Of a stretch of DNA of 64,000 nt, positions 12,236 to 23,631 are shown piece after piece. This DNA comes from Lampris incognitus (lineage: Eukaryota > Chordata > Actinopteri > Lampriformes > Lampridae). Location of the stretch: the NCBI RefSeq assembly GCF_029633865.1, contig NC_079219.1, positions 17,365,310-17,429,309 of the forward strand, in the 5' to 3' direction. How positions within the stretch are numbered: position 1 is the first letter of the stretch; each line of letters opens with the position of its first letter. The position numbers were made by a program, and so were the translations under genes. Under the pieces are notes generated by a model that was not told the DNA's origin, searched no databases, and saw only the letters and a program-made list of their open reading frames with translations.

Positions 12236-13379
12236 CCTGCATGTGCATATGTCCGTGCAAGTGTTCACGCGAGTGATTAAGGGTGTTCATTTATGACCAA
12301 ACTTGATGTCAGTGACTTACCAGTCAACTGCAGTCATGTTAGATTTCATCTCAGTCTTCAGGTCCCTACAGCTGACTTCCTGCCGTCACATCGAGCTCTT
12401 AACATGTATGAAGGAACAGATCGATCCATTTGTAGCATGTGTAAGTTATTAGGTTTTGAATTTAGATGAACAGAGTTTGCGAGGAGGCGAATGGCGTCTG
12501 CACAGGATCAATGTGTTTGGAAGGGACTTAAAACGGGTTGAACAGTTGCGCTTTGGTGATGTGTTTTCATTCAGACAGCGACATTATTACTACATTAACA
12601 AGTAGCCACCTCCACTTCCTGATAATAAAAATGGGAGTTAACTCGGAAAAGATGAAGTCGGCTTGTTTTTGTGTGTGTGCAAGAGAGAAATATGGACAGA
12701 GAGAGCATTTTGAGTTAAAATGAACCGCTATTTAACATATGCTCACTATTGCAGTGTCACAAGCAAAATCAACTGAAAAATATTAATGCACAAATAAGTA
12801 AATCAGAAAACGAATAATACTAATAGGTCATAATTAGATATTAATCTAAAAATAGACAAATAAATAGACAAATAAAAAAGAATGGTGAAAAATTACTAGA
12901 AAACAATCACACAAAACAAAAAGGAAAAAAGAAAACAAGCTACCTATTTTAAATACAATATCAAAATGATTAAGGCAACATCTCCACCTAACACAGAGCA
13001 AATGATGTTGTAACACCATTGCGGCTCAAACTCATACAAGTCACTCATCAGTTTGGAGACTCGAAAACCGACCCACACTCTGGCCCTCACCAAACCCACA
13101 AACAATCAGGCAATATCTTGATTAGAATCATTTTCTATTTCAGTTTCTGTTTTTATAAATAGCAAGCTTTGCTTCCCCAACTAAGAAGTTCAAAAGTTTC
13201 CACATCGTTGGGTTAAGCCTGTTGTACCCTGCACCAAAGATAAAAGCATTCTTGGTAAAAACAATGTCAAACTCTTGGAATAAAATGCTTAAAACTTTAA
13301 AAAGTGGGTCAAGTCTCTTGGATTAAAAAAAAACAGTGTAAAACAAACTCTAAAAGTCCACAGAAGGGGCATTCCTTGG
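10019..13379. other. intron 1 stretch: microsatellites and unassigned sequence
   Basis: Holds a (GAT)n at 10321-10354, and (GT)n at 12065-12124 and about 12203-12233. A short block at about 10970-11110 (AAGTCAAGTTTATTTGTA...) resembles the common 3' ends of fish LINE/SINE repeats on the minus strand. The part at 12720-12970 is very AT-rich. No gene recognised. Confidence 0.45.
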
Positions 13380-15480
13380 ATAGGTTTGGATTTATTAAAC
13401 ATATAAAAGCATTAAAGCATTAACAGCAATGGCACCATGGAGGATCCTCCACTGTAGGTCCCCTGACCTCTTGTTTAGTGGACGCTTGTAGAGGACCCTC
13501 CACACCAGTGCCACTGTGCTGCTAACCCTCAGCTTCTCCCTCCAGACCGCGTCCTTCTCCCTATCAGTTTGGACCCATTTAGAGTCTTAACACAGCTTTT
13601 GTATAGTGTCTTTCCAGTCACTGTGTACAAGTCGATAGATTTATTTCCACTGTTGACATGCTCATAAAAACCTAGCTCTGGGAAGGGATAGTTGCTGTTA
13701 GGGACCTCCTGTCCACTAAGGTAGTATTTTAGCAGCTCAACCTCCTCCTTGGTCAGCATGTTCTGCAAGAGGTTTAAAAAAAAGTATTTTTGTGTTGGAC
13801 AGACTTTTAGCCTAGTCGGGAGGCCACAGTGCGCTCTTCTCTGAAACCAGGCCCTGCAATATCCCCAACAGTTTTTAAGATAACGGCTCCAGCCACACAC
13901 AGTGTCTGTGTCAGGCCAGGGGTGGAGCCGTTCTACACATCCAGCCTGGCCCCATGGATGATTGGCTGCTGCAGGAGCCAGTAGAGAGAGACTGCAGGCT
14001 CAAGTCTCTTCCAGTTAAAAGAATCCATGTTTTAAAAATTATTTTATAAAACAGTGACAGTCCATAGTTCTCTAAAACCTTAAAATCCATTAAAAACAGT
14101 GCAGTGTCCAGACCCAGGCCAGTGGCGCTCCTTAAAATGGTGCTGGCCACCTGCGTCTACACCAGGTCCATGGGGCCTACCAAGTATCTCTGGGCGAACT
14201 GCAGCCTGAAGATGACGACTCTGCTGGCCAGGTGGATCAGGCACTGGCCTCCCTCTTCCTTCAGCAGGAACAGGGTGCTCTGGGGTACCCAGTGTGCAGC
14301 CTGTCCCAGAAGAAATTCTTGATGATGACCTGTAATTTGCAGCGTAGTCCTGCAGGTGGTTCCAGGCAGGCCAACCCATGCCACAGCACAGATGTCACCA
14401 GGTTGTTGACTACCAATGTTCTCCCTCTGTAGGACATCTGGGGGAGTAGCCATCTCCACCTCACCAGCTGCCCTTCCACCTTCTACAGCACCTCTTCACA
14501 GTTCTTTTGTGTGGTAGCCTCATCCCCCAAATGTACCCCCAGATACTTAAACCCCCCATCTTTTCCATGACAAACCACCAGGGAGGTTGGATAGGCCTCC
14601 TTTCCAACCCCCACATGCTATTACCTCACTTTTACCCCAGTTAATCCTTGCTGCAGATATCTTGTCAAATTTTGAAATGTTCTGTAGCATCTGAATGTCT
14701 TCCTGACTGCTTACAATAACAGCGATGTCGTCTGCATATGCAAATAAAACATGGTCAAGTCAAGTTAATGTTATTTGTGTGTATTAAAGATGGGTAAAAT
14801 CAGTACTTCAATACAAAATCGTATTTCTGCAAAACTGGTTCAATCGAAAGTATATATAACATACCTGAAAGGGCACACCCCTGTCTGACTCCCCTCCTCA
14901 CCCTGAAGGGGGTGCTCAACCCTCCACTGATTTTAAGTAAACTTTCAATGTCCTGGTACAAAACATTCAGTTTAGCAATAAAACATAAGTTGAATTCAAA
15001 CTCCGCCAGGATCCTCCAGAGGTAACAGTGTTCCACCCAGTCAAACACCTTTTCCTGATCTATTTAAATAAAACCAGTGCCTACACCCAAAGAATTAGAG
15101 ATGTCCAAAAAATGCTTCTCCACTGCCAGCGGAGCATCAAGGATGGTGTTGGACTCGTTTGAGACTTTTGGAAGGTTCTGACAGAAGGAATTCGGCAGTT
15201 CCTCATCCTCCCTGTACTCAAAGCTGAACAGTTCAGCATAGAACTGGGCCGCCTGGCTCCAGATCGTCCCTGGGTCAGTGATCTCTGCCTCTGTTTCTGT
15301 TAGCAGCGACTGAATGCACCGGCTCTGTCCATTCCTGCTCTCCAGAGAGAAGAAGAAGTTGGAGGGTGCATTCATTTTTGTGGCATTCAGGAAATGGGAG
15401 TGAACCAGTGCCCCCTGTGCTCGAATGCCTAATAGGTCTTTAAGAGCATTAGTTTTAGCTTTGAGGACTTTGGTATGTTC
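13380..15480 (-). mobile_element. L1/Tx1-like LINE fragment, reverse transcriptase part
   Basis: On the minus strand, from 15.48 kb downwards, the pieces appear in LINE order: FFFSLESRNGQSRCIQSL (about 15350), the RT block RVRRGVRQGCALSGMLYIL (about 14900), the catalytic AYADDIAVIV (about 14705-14735), the C-terminal blocks LWHGLACLEPPAGL and IIKNFFWDR (about 14300-14390), and DLQWRILHGAIAVNA at about 13420-13470. The last motif is typical of L1/Tx1-clade elements. The endonuclease is absent and several frames are broken, so this is a dead truncated copy. The catalytic YADD itself is intact. Confidence 0.75.
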
Positions 15481-15729
15481 TAGTGTTCTGATGCATCAAA
15501 GAAAAAGTGTTGTTAAATTGAAACAAAAGTGGAAATAAAGTGTTCAGAGAGAGGTTAAACACTCTTATTGTTTTTTCATTTACCTGGTAAGGCAGGGAGG
15601 CGAGCCCCAAGCAGGCTTTCGTTTCTGGTGTCAAACGGCTGGCCTCCGCCAGTCACAACCCGCTCCCGGTACAGTGGCAGGTGGGAGTTTGAAATGTAAG
15701 AAATGTTTCTTTAAATTTTTTTATATCTA
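15481..15729. other. intron 1 segment between LINE and DD38E transposon
   Basis: Short stretch with a GC-rich piece at 15590-15680. It may be more of the LINE or a separate repeat; I cannot assign it. Confidence 0.3.
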
Positions 15730-17328
15730 CACTACCGTTCAAAAGTTTGGGATCACATTGAAATGTCCACATTTTTGAAGGAAAAGCACTGTACTTTTCA
15801 ATGAAGATAACTTTAAACTAGTCTTAACTTTAAAGAAATACACTCTATACATTGCTAATGTGGTAAATGACTATTCTAGCTGCAAATGTCTGGTTTTTGG
15901 TGCAATATCTACATAGGTGTATAGAGGCCCATTTCAAGCAACTATCACTCCAGTGTTCTAATGGTACAATGTGTTTGCTCATTGGCTCAGAAGGCTAATT
16001 GATGATTAGAAAACCCTTGTGCAATCATGTTCACACATCTGAAAACAGTTTAGCTCGTTACAGAAGCTACAAAACTGACCTTCCTTTGAGCAGATTGAGT
16101 TTCTGGAGCATCACATTTGTGGGGTCAATTAAATGCTCAAAATGGCCAGAAAAAGAGAACTTTCATCTGAAACTCGACAGTCTATTCTTGTTCTTAGAAA
16201 TGAAGGCTATTCCATGCGAGAAATTGCTAAGAAATTGAAGATTTCCTACACCGGTGTGTACTACTCCCTTCAGAGGACAGCACAAACAGGCTCTAACCAG
16301 AGTAGAAAAAGACAACTGAGCAAGAAGATAAGTACATTAGAGTCTCTAGTTTGAGAAACAGACGCCTCACAGGTCCCCAACTGGCATCTTCATTAAATAG
16401 TACCCGCAAAACACCAGTGTCAACATCTACAGTGAAGAGGCGGCTGTGGGATTCTGGGCTTCAGGGCAGAGTGGCAAAGAAAAAGCCATATCTGAGACTG
16501 ACCAATAAAAGAAAAAGATTAAGATGGGCAAAAGAACACAGACATTGGACAGAGGAAGACTGGAAAAAAGTGTTGTGGACGGATGAATCCAAGTTTGAGG
16601 TGTTTGGATCACAAAGAAGAACGTTTGTGAGACGCAGAACAAATGAAAAGATGCTGGAAGAATGCCTGACGCCATCTGTTAAGCATGGTGGAGGTAATGT
16701 GATGGTCTGGGGTTGCTTTGGTGCTGGTAAGGTGGGAGATTTGTACAGGGTAAAAGGGATTCTGAATAAGGAAGGCTATCACTCCATTTTGCAACGCCAT
16801 GCCATACCCAGTGGACAGCGCTTGATTGGAGCCAATTTCATCCTACAACAGGACAATGACCCTAAACACACCTCCAAATTGTGCAAGAACTATTTAGAGC
16901 AGAAGCAGGCAGCTGGTATTCTATCGGTAATGGAGTGGCCAGCGCAGTCACCAGATCTGAACCCCATTGAGCTGTTGTGGGAGCAGCTTGACCGTATGGT
17001 ACGCAAGAAGTGCCCATCCAACCAATCCAACTTGTGGGAGCTGCTTCTGGAAGCGTGGGGTGCAATTTCTCCAGATTACCTCAACAAATTAACAGCTAGA
17101 ATGCCAAAGGTCTGCAATGCTGTAATTGCTGCAAATGGAGGATTCTTTGACGAAAGCAAAGTTTGATGTAAAAAAAATCTTATTTCAAATACAAATCATT
17201 ATTTCTAACCTTGTCAATGTCTTGACTCTATTTTCTATTCATTTCACAACATATGGTGGTGAATAAGTGTGACTTTTCATGGAAAACACAAAATTGTTTG
17301 GGTGATCCCAAACTTTTGAACGGTAGTG
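15730..17328 (+). mobile_element. Tc1-like DNA transposon (DD38E type), nearly complete
   Basis: The left end CACTACCGTTCAAAAGTTTG and the reverse complement of the right end (from 17328) are the same, followed by GGGATCA on both sides. TA dinucleotides flank both ends (15728-15729 and 17329-17330). The element is 1.6 kb with one transposase gene. Spacing between the second Asp (QQDNDPKHTS) and the Glu (LNPIELLW) is 38 residues, matching the DD38E sibling group of Tc1 (published as Intruder; assignment from memory). Confidence 0.9.
16133..17166 (+). pseudogene. DD38E transposase with a single frameshift
   Basis: The first part (from the ATG at 16133 or the in-frame ATG at 16142) encodes the N-terminal HTH (KRELSSETRQSILVLRNEGY, REIAKKLKISYTGVYYSL). 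The second part, in the next frame to 17166, carries GPQLASSLNSTRKTPVS, the catalytic WTDESKFEVF, QQDNDPKHTS and SPDLNPIELLWEQL. The frames switch near 16290-16330. All three catalytic residues (D, D, E) are present and the C terminus (ANGGFFDESKV) looks complete. A single small indel seems to be the main lesion. Confidence 0.85.
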
Positions 17329-17330
17329 TA

Positions 17331-18149
17331 TATACACATTCTCTCTCTCAATTATAAATACTGTTATTATTACTGCATTATATTTATGATATTTTAGGTA
17401 ACATATATACTACTATATACTAAGACAAACATTTTACTAATTGACAATAGATGTGAACTGTACGTAACTGTTCCGACTTACAAATTTAACATAAGAACAG
17501 ATTCAAAAACAGATTTCATTCATAACCCTGGGACTACCTGTACAGTTAAAACACTTCATGTTTTCAGAAGAGGCATGCATCATATACTGGGCCCCATCCA
17601 TCCTCATTACAAATGTGAGGTTGAAGGCCTCATCCTGTTGTTCAGAATCATCAGTACTTGTCTACTATGAGACACAACCTGTTTTAATAGCGGGGTCATT
17701 CCTACTATTCAGTGCCATTTCAACCTGGTTTATTTCGATCAGAAAATGTAAAAATTTCCATGATTTTATTATTTCGTCAGAAGGAGGGCTTGTTAAACTA
17801 TAAGAAAAATAGATTGGTCCAGCTCAGCATATTATGGTCTAATAATTTTGTCCAAATTCTTTGCATGTGACATAGGCCAAATCTCCACCCTCGTAGAGGA
17901 CATTCTCAAGTGTTTTGAATGCACAGTTATTGTAATATTTACATTTTCCAAGAGCTAAAATGTCCCTTACTTTACCCTTCAAATATATTTGAACAAAAGT
18001 TTTATTATCTTTATAAAAACGTTCTATTTTAAGGCACAATGTAATTTCAAAATTTCTTTTAGAATAAAAAGGGATTTCAATGGAATTTTGCACAATTTTT
18101 AAGTGATTTCATTTTGCCAATTCATTCGTTGCAAGTAACCACAGATGTG
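17331..18149. other. intron 1 stretch, AT-rich
   Basis: No repeat ends recognised. A minus-strand open stretch of 84 codons at 17839-18093 has no similarity I can name. It lies directly downstream of the relic at 18.15-19.79 kb on the same strand and could be part of it. Confidence 0.35.
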
Positions 18150-19790
18150 CTTGATATTTGTTGATTTTATTGAATTATTATAAAAAAGCCACACACACAT
18201 GTAACAGCATGGACAGAAGAGAAATGGGGTGTACAGGATGTAACAGGGTGGACTGCACACAAGTGAACAACATATTCATCAACACACGCACACATATACA
18301 GCAGATTCTTCATGTTGGTTATCAAACATTTCTGTTTTTTCTTCTTCGTTTGAGTGACAGTTTGCTTTGGTCCTGTTGTTATCCAGCTGACGTTGTCTCT
18401 TAAAAAGAAAACCTTTACTTTCTGTTTGCATTCAGCAGGTAATTGTTGCCTGCCTTTCTTTCAAAGATCATGAGTCCTCCATCTGGTCTTTGACCTCGCT
18501 TCTTCAAAAAGCCCAGAGTCGCTGGTGCAGCCCTCTGCAGCTTGTATTTCGTTATAATTTTTCCAATTGTTATTTTTGTAGTAATGTGTTTCTCCCATTC
18601 CTTCTGGGTGTTTTTGTATTTATTTCTGATGTCCTCAATTATTGATTCCTGCAGTAACACTCTTCTCCTAATGGCATTGTTAACTGTTTGATTGCGCAGC
18701 AGTGCATCCATTATAGAATGTGGCGATGTTTTCCCCCCTGCCAAGCGCTGGCACCTCCTCTTGTATTTTTCTTTTGTTCTCTTTTATTTCCCCAACAAGG
18801 TCTTTAGTTGTTTGGTCTCATTCTGGAGCCTCCTTCTCCCCTGCCTGACATTCCTCCATCCAACAACATATTGTCTAAAACATATTGTCACAATTTATAA
18901 TCACTCTTAACAGATATTTGGTTCTATATAAAACAATCTGAGGCCATTAGTCACATTAAAGTGAGTTACAACAACAACCTATTGTTGTAAGACCATCCTT
19001 TTATTAAGCTACACCGTGTTATTATATTGAATATTAGTAGTTGTAACAGCTTCTAGTTTGAGAGCACTCATCCATCACTTCAGAGGACATTACACTGACT
19101 TACATTCATTTCCTGGAGACTTACCCTAACCCTAACCATAACCACTACTTACCTAACCCTAATACTTACCCTAAGGGAGCTATACCCTCAGGACGTAGAC
19201 TGCCTTTTATTTAACCTAACCTTAAACCAAGTCTTCACCCTAAAATTTAATGATTTACATTAACCTACGTTATGCTAACCTTGAGGGCCCTGGTTGTGGG
19301 GCATTTTCTGACTCTGAGGGAATGTCTGGATTTTGAGGAGGAGTGGTCATTGTCCTAGCTCTGGCACTATCCGAAAGCTTTTTATTCCTTTCTCGCAAAT
19401 TCTTTTTCCCTGCTCTCTTCTGTCTTTCACTGAGGTGTGACACTTTCTTTTTTTCTTCCTTCTTCTCTATCCTTTCTCCACCGATCCTTCACTTTCTTCA
19501 GGTATTGCTGCCTTCTTTTGGGGTCTGCATCCTGACGTGCCCTGTAGTGCCACTGCTTTTCTGCAGCAGACAATGGCGCTATTCCCTGACAAATACATGC
19601 ATACCATTTTAACAAATCTTTTGAAAGTATATAACAAATAAATGCATAATAAATTAACAATAAATACCAATCTGAATTGAGAGGCGGGCCTTCTGTGGTG
19701 GTGAAGACAATAAGTGGAGACAACATGGAGGACAAATTAGTGGTGGCTGTTGCTGGATACCCAGACCTAGCATATGACTTTACCAACCGC
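18150..19790 (-). pseudogene. relic of an unassigned basic protein family, probably mobile-element derived
   Basis: Minus strand, in order: at about 19570-19430 LSAAEKQWHYRARQDADP followed by KRRQQYLKKVKDRWRKDREE; after a frame change at about 19420-19300 NLRERNKKLSDSAR; at 18744-18415 SPHSIMDALLRNQTVNNAIR and IRNKYKNTQKEW; and near 18400-18350 LRDNVSWITTGPKQTVT. I have seen this order (a YRARRDADP-type start, then a RDDVSRITTGKK-type block) in multicopy uncharacterised proteins of fish and other animals, but I know no function. The very basic N terminus suggests nucleic-acid binding. Frames are broken and splice-like junctions are possible. Confidence 0.45.
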
Positions 19791-20403
19791 AGTTAGCATG
19801 ATCTGAATGCATCAGAATGTAAAGTTAATTAAGCAATATCACACGAGAGGTAGTGCTGTTATTCTGAATATCAGCATGGCTGTGATTCGGTCATAGGTAC
19901 GAGGCTGCCTTGAGTGTGATATTGCTTTTAAACAACAACTCTACAAGCGCTATTTATTAGTTAACAGTAATAAGCGACAACAGATTATGATTTGTTTGTT
20001 TATTTAATCATTTATTTGGCTCCGCCAACAAAAATAGTTCCCCAACTGGACTAGGACTTGACTGTTGCTAAGCAACACATAAACATTTTCCTGCACACTA
20101 GCTTGCTACTTTTGTAGTTCTACACATTACTGCAGACCAGCTAGTTAGTGTCATGTACATTTATCTGTATACTTCCATTTATTTTGCAACCAGAGAAATA
20201 AGAGTCTGTTGACAGTCACTTTGGTGGCATATGTGACTCCGACATGTTAACAGCTTGATCAGGGACGGTACGTTGCTCCATTTAGCGAGCTTTCAGGCCT
20301 GCAAGACAAACAAGTTGTTTTGTTTATATTTTCTATGCTCTGCAACTCATCATAAATTACAATTCACATCATAGTGTCTGTATGTTTATATAAAGCATCT
20401 CAC

Positions 20404-21520
20404 CTGTGCCCACTCACTGCCCTGATCTCCCTCGTCTTGAGTCCCGCATATGGCAGTGGTTCTCAGGCTGTGGTTGGTGTAAGACATGTGTGTCCCTGCC
20501 TCTTTGCACATCCTGGATAACATCTGTGACAGCTGGTTTACTCCCAGGGGAACGGCGGTATACCAGAAGCCGTCTGTCGCAGCTGTTACTACCCTCCTGG
20601 GCTGCAGATAGAGGGCTTTTGCACCAGGCAGAATTTTTCTCAGAAATTTTTTGAGAGATGCTACCGGGCAGAGGGGATTTCATCCAGAGCATCCCTCTGA
20701 TTTTCTTTGTCTCTCTCCAGTGGGTTTTTATGATTTTTCTGTGTTCCATTAACACTTTATTTGAAGGCGTGTGCATAAGGCAGACACTACACCGTCATAA
20801 CCATGACAGGACGCCTGTCAGGAACATGAACGACTCTGGATGTTTATGACTGTTGTCATTAAGTGTCATTCGTTCAGTTATGTCATTTTTAATTCAGAGT
20901 TGAAGTTGTTTAAGACGACTGTTTTCTAGCTAAAGATACGCGAAATCAAATCGAGTGGCTGGTTATGACAGTGTCATGTCACTGTTATGTATACCCCTTC
21001 AAATAATGTGTTACCTTTGTGGTCTCTTCATTGAACGTCATGGTAAAATACTTTGCTCCATTCTCGTCACTTTTTAGGAAGGATGAGTCTGGTTTGAGAT
21101 CCTGATTCCTCTCTTTGCCCCTGCATCCAAAGGGCATATGAGTATGGCAGTAGACCTTGTTCAGTAAACCTTATGGGATGTCTGGATTTAGTTTTGCAGA
21201 ATATTTTAAGTTTTGCTGGTCTTGAGGTGAAATTGTGGGGTGGGGTGTTTTGTCTTTCTCTGCACTTCTAATCTCTTTTATAACGCCTTTGAAAACATGA
21301 ATTTTGGGTCCTGCATTAAATTCTGTGAACGGCTAGCCAGAGGCCCAACGGCATAACGATTTAAACGTGCCCGAAGCCCACTGATGCCGATCTCCTCTTT
21401 AGTTCGGATGGATCCATAAAACGGCCTCAAGACTGTATTCAGCTCGGTCTTCTTAACGGACTGAATTTCGCTGTTTGTATTTTTGAGACTTAGTCTGAAG
21501 GCAGTTCAAAGTACACGTTG
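20404..21520 (-). pseudogene. Crypton-type tyrosine recombinase (KIAA1958/DUF3504-like) relic with an intron
   Basis: Minus strand. The first piece (about 21461-21015) reads ELNTVLRPFYGSIRTKEEIG, LNRYAVGPLASRSQNLMQD and LKPDSSFLKSDENGAKYFT, ending at an AAG|GTAACA donor. The second piece (20738-20404) starts after an AACACAG acceptor with KNHKNPLERDKENQ and continues in a shifted frame to RMCKEAGTHMSYTNHSLRTT. That last block holds the HxxR motif of tyrosine recombinases. The joined order is that of Crypton-derived domains found in KIAA1958 and ZMYM-type proteins. The catalytic Tyr is not seen and stops are present. Confidence 0.6.
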
Positions 21521-21825
21521 TTTGTCTTACAGTTTTGCGCTTATCTATTTTGTCTAGTTCGGCTGATGTCATATGAGCACACTTGGGCGTTTGCACTGAA
21601 GTATGCAGGTATATTCTTTCTGCCCCATCGTCCTCTCCTGACGACCATTTATTTATAATTTAACTACTGCTGTTTTTGGAAAAATGTTCATCTTTGCAGT
21701 GCGAAGTTTGTTACAATATAAGATAGATAACAATCGTTAATGTAATAAGCGGTTATTAGAACGCCTGTAAAGCGGAGTGATACATGTGTAAACTACTAAT
21801 AAGACACGTTAGTCCCTATCTTACG

Positions 21826-21895
21826 GGTCTGACCCTTTAGCCGAGCGGTTAGTGACGTTGCCGTGTCGAATCCCGCACCGGGCAAGAAAATAAGC
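21826..21895 (+). repeat. tRNA-like SINE head, partial
   Basis: TTTAGCCGAGCGGTTAGTGA fits a pol III box A, and GTCGAATCCCGCACCGG resembles box B, but the spacing is shorter than in a tRNA. The text resembles the minus-strand segment at 54.63-54.79 kb. It is a repeat fragment and not a tRNA gene. Confidence 0.35.
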
Positions 21896-22046
21896 GGTTA
21901 CACGTGTATAGTCAAAAGTCCCAGTGCGGTTATACGCCATATCAGCTCTCATGGAATCTTGTCCAATCAAATTACTTGGTCGGAACTGTGGTAAAGCTAC
22001 TTTTACCAAGTCAAAATAAAAAGTACAGGTGTGTGAGTTTACTGCA

Positions 22047-22751
22047 TGTAACCAGGTTAAAATTAATGTTTTTATTTTATTTTGTTTGAGTATGAAATAT
22101 CACCAAATCCTGTCTGTGTGCTGTTATTTGTGTTTACTACATTTTATTTTATGTCATTATTTACTTTTATGTATGTTTTATAACGACCGTCATATACTTG
22201 TACTGTCGCTTTAAGAGAGAGGTCTTGTGGGTACACGGAAGAGGGAACGCGGGAGAGGCCATTTTTGTTTTGTGGGAGGAGCGATCGAGCCGAGCCATGC
22301 GTGTTTCTTACGGTAGGACAGTTTTGCTGGTTGAGGAGAACATAACCTTGAGTATCCCTGTAAGAAGATACTGCAAGCTGTGGGATAAAATACTTGTTTA
22401 TCCTTTCTTACATCGGAGTCCCGTGGACGGTTTCTCCTTCTAACGCACACGAGTGAAGTCCGGGCAGTGGTTGAGCTTCAACCCCCACGTCCGTAAGAAA
22501 CACCGCTCCAGCTGGAGGACTGGACGTTTGTCGAAGGGTTTGAAACCAAAATAAATGGCAAGGTGGGCCAAATAGAGTCCTGTGTGTCCCCCCTCCTTCC
22601 TCGATCATGATGATGATGATGAGAGACTGAGGGCCCCCCACAACACCTGGGGCTCCACCCAAAATAGAACACAACGCAGAGCTAATGATGAGAGTGACGG
22701 GCGTGCAGCGGGCTGACCAGCATAGAACACCATAGGACTGCCCCCGTTACA
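22047..22751 (+). repeat. 5' LTR
   Basis: Begins TGTAACCAGG and ends CCCCCGTTACA. An AATAAA at about 22550 is a possible poly(A) signal, followed by a short ATG/GAT repeat. It matches the 3' LTR throughout. Confidence 0.95.
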
Positions 22752-22752
22752 T

Positions 22753-22764
22753 TGGTGCCGTGAC
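22753..22764 (+). other. primer-binding site, tRNA-His type
   Basis: TGGTGCCGTGAC starts one base after the 5' LTR. It is complementary to the 3' end of vertebrate tRNA-His(GUG), including the CCA tail and the discriminator A (tRNA sequence from memory). This gives the first-strand primer. Confidence 0.8.
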
Positions 22765-23206
22765 CCTCCTGGATCCTGAGAGTGACATCAGTTGCTCGCC
22801 GCGGGAGGCTGCTGTCGTCATCAAGCCCCAGATGTCCTCAGGTATTTCTATAGACTGTACACTCATGTTACAGTGGACTGGAGTTGAGGTGTGTGGACAC
22901 TGGACAGTCATAGCTGTGGTTACCATGGACTGGGCTTGTGAACAGGACATTTGTATATATTGAAGGAAGAAAAACACACGAAAAAAAAAGGAAAAAAAGT
23001 TAATGTGATTGAAGGACTCATGTGAATAATCTATTGATTTAAACTACTAGATATGTGCATATGTGATTAATCTATTGGTGAATTTGCTGATTGTGTGTGA
23101 TTGTTTCAATCTCTTAGTGATTTCTAGATTCAATTATTTAAATTAATTGAGCTTTTCTCTTTTTTATTTTATTTTTTTATTTTATCTGAGTGTTAGAAGT
23201 AGGAAC

Positions 23207-23596
23207 ATGGGAGAGGGTGGTTCGTACGTAGGTGGGGGTAACATTGCTGATCAGGATCTTTTAGATCGCCAGTGTGCTATGGAGAGGGGGTACCAGTTAG
23301 ATGTGGGTGGGGGTTTACGGCTAGGTGTAGGTAGGAGTTTCGGGCAGCTCTTAGAGGGCGGGGAACCAGACACCAGAGCACCAGGACCTAGAGACCCGAC
23401 CACATTTGGCACTCCTCAGTTCACCTCCACACGCTACGTAGAACGGGCCAGGCCAGGTATCAGCGAAGGGGCTGTGCTAGGTAACAGCGAGCAGCCAGTG
23501 GGTGAGTTAGCCACGCTCATTACTCAGTTAGCAGAGAAGATAGGAGAGTCAATGCTTAGAAACACACACACAGACAGTGCTAGGTCTGCTGAATAG
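23207..23596 (+). CDS. leader ORF upstream of gag, 129 residues
   Basis: Starts MGEGGSYVGGGNIADQDLLD and is Gly/Pro/Thr rich, with LGVGRSFGQLLEGGEPDTRA and a possible amphipathic helix near the end (LATLITQLAEKIGESML). It ends in TAG, 35 nt before the gag ATG and in a different frame. No domain recognised. It could be a separate small protein or the N-terminal part of Gag cut off by mutation; the stop at 23620 in the gag frame prevents a simple overlap. Confidence 0.5.
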   Translation: MGEGGSYVGGGNIADQDLLDRQCAMERGYQLDVGGGLRLGVGRSFGQLLEGGEPDTRAPGPRDPTTFGTPQFTSTRYVERARPGISEGAVLGNSEQPVGELATLITQLAEKIGESMLRNTHTDSARSAE

Positions 23597-23631
23597 CGTT
23601 CGGAGACAGTGCCTAGTGTTAGAGTAGAGTA

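Noticed and set aside
19126..19215. CCCTAA-like words resembling telomere repeats
   Set aside because: Only a few scattered, degenerate units; too weak for an interstitial telomere or a fusion point.
20760..21000. GTCATGAC/TTATGACAG-type inverted words suggesting a MITE in the recombinase relic's intron
   Set aside because: No clear terminal repeats with a target duplication could be fixed by eye.
22198..22680. Short open frames inside the LTRs on both strands
   Set aside because: Present in both LTRs simply because the LTRs are copies; no coding signature.
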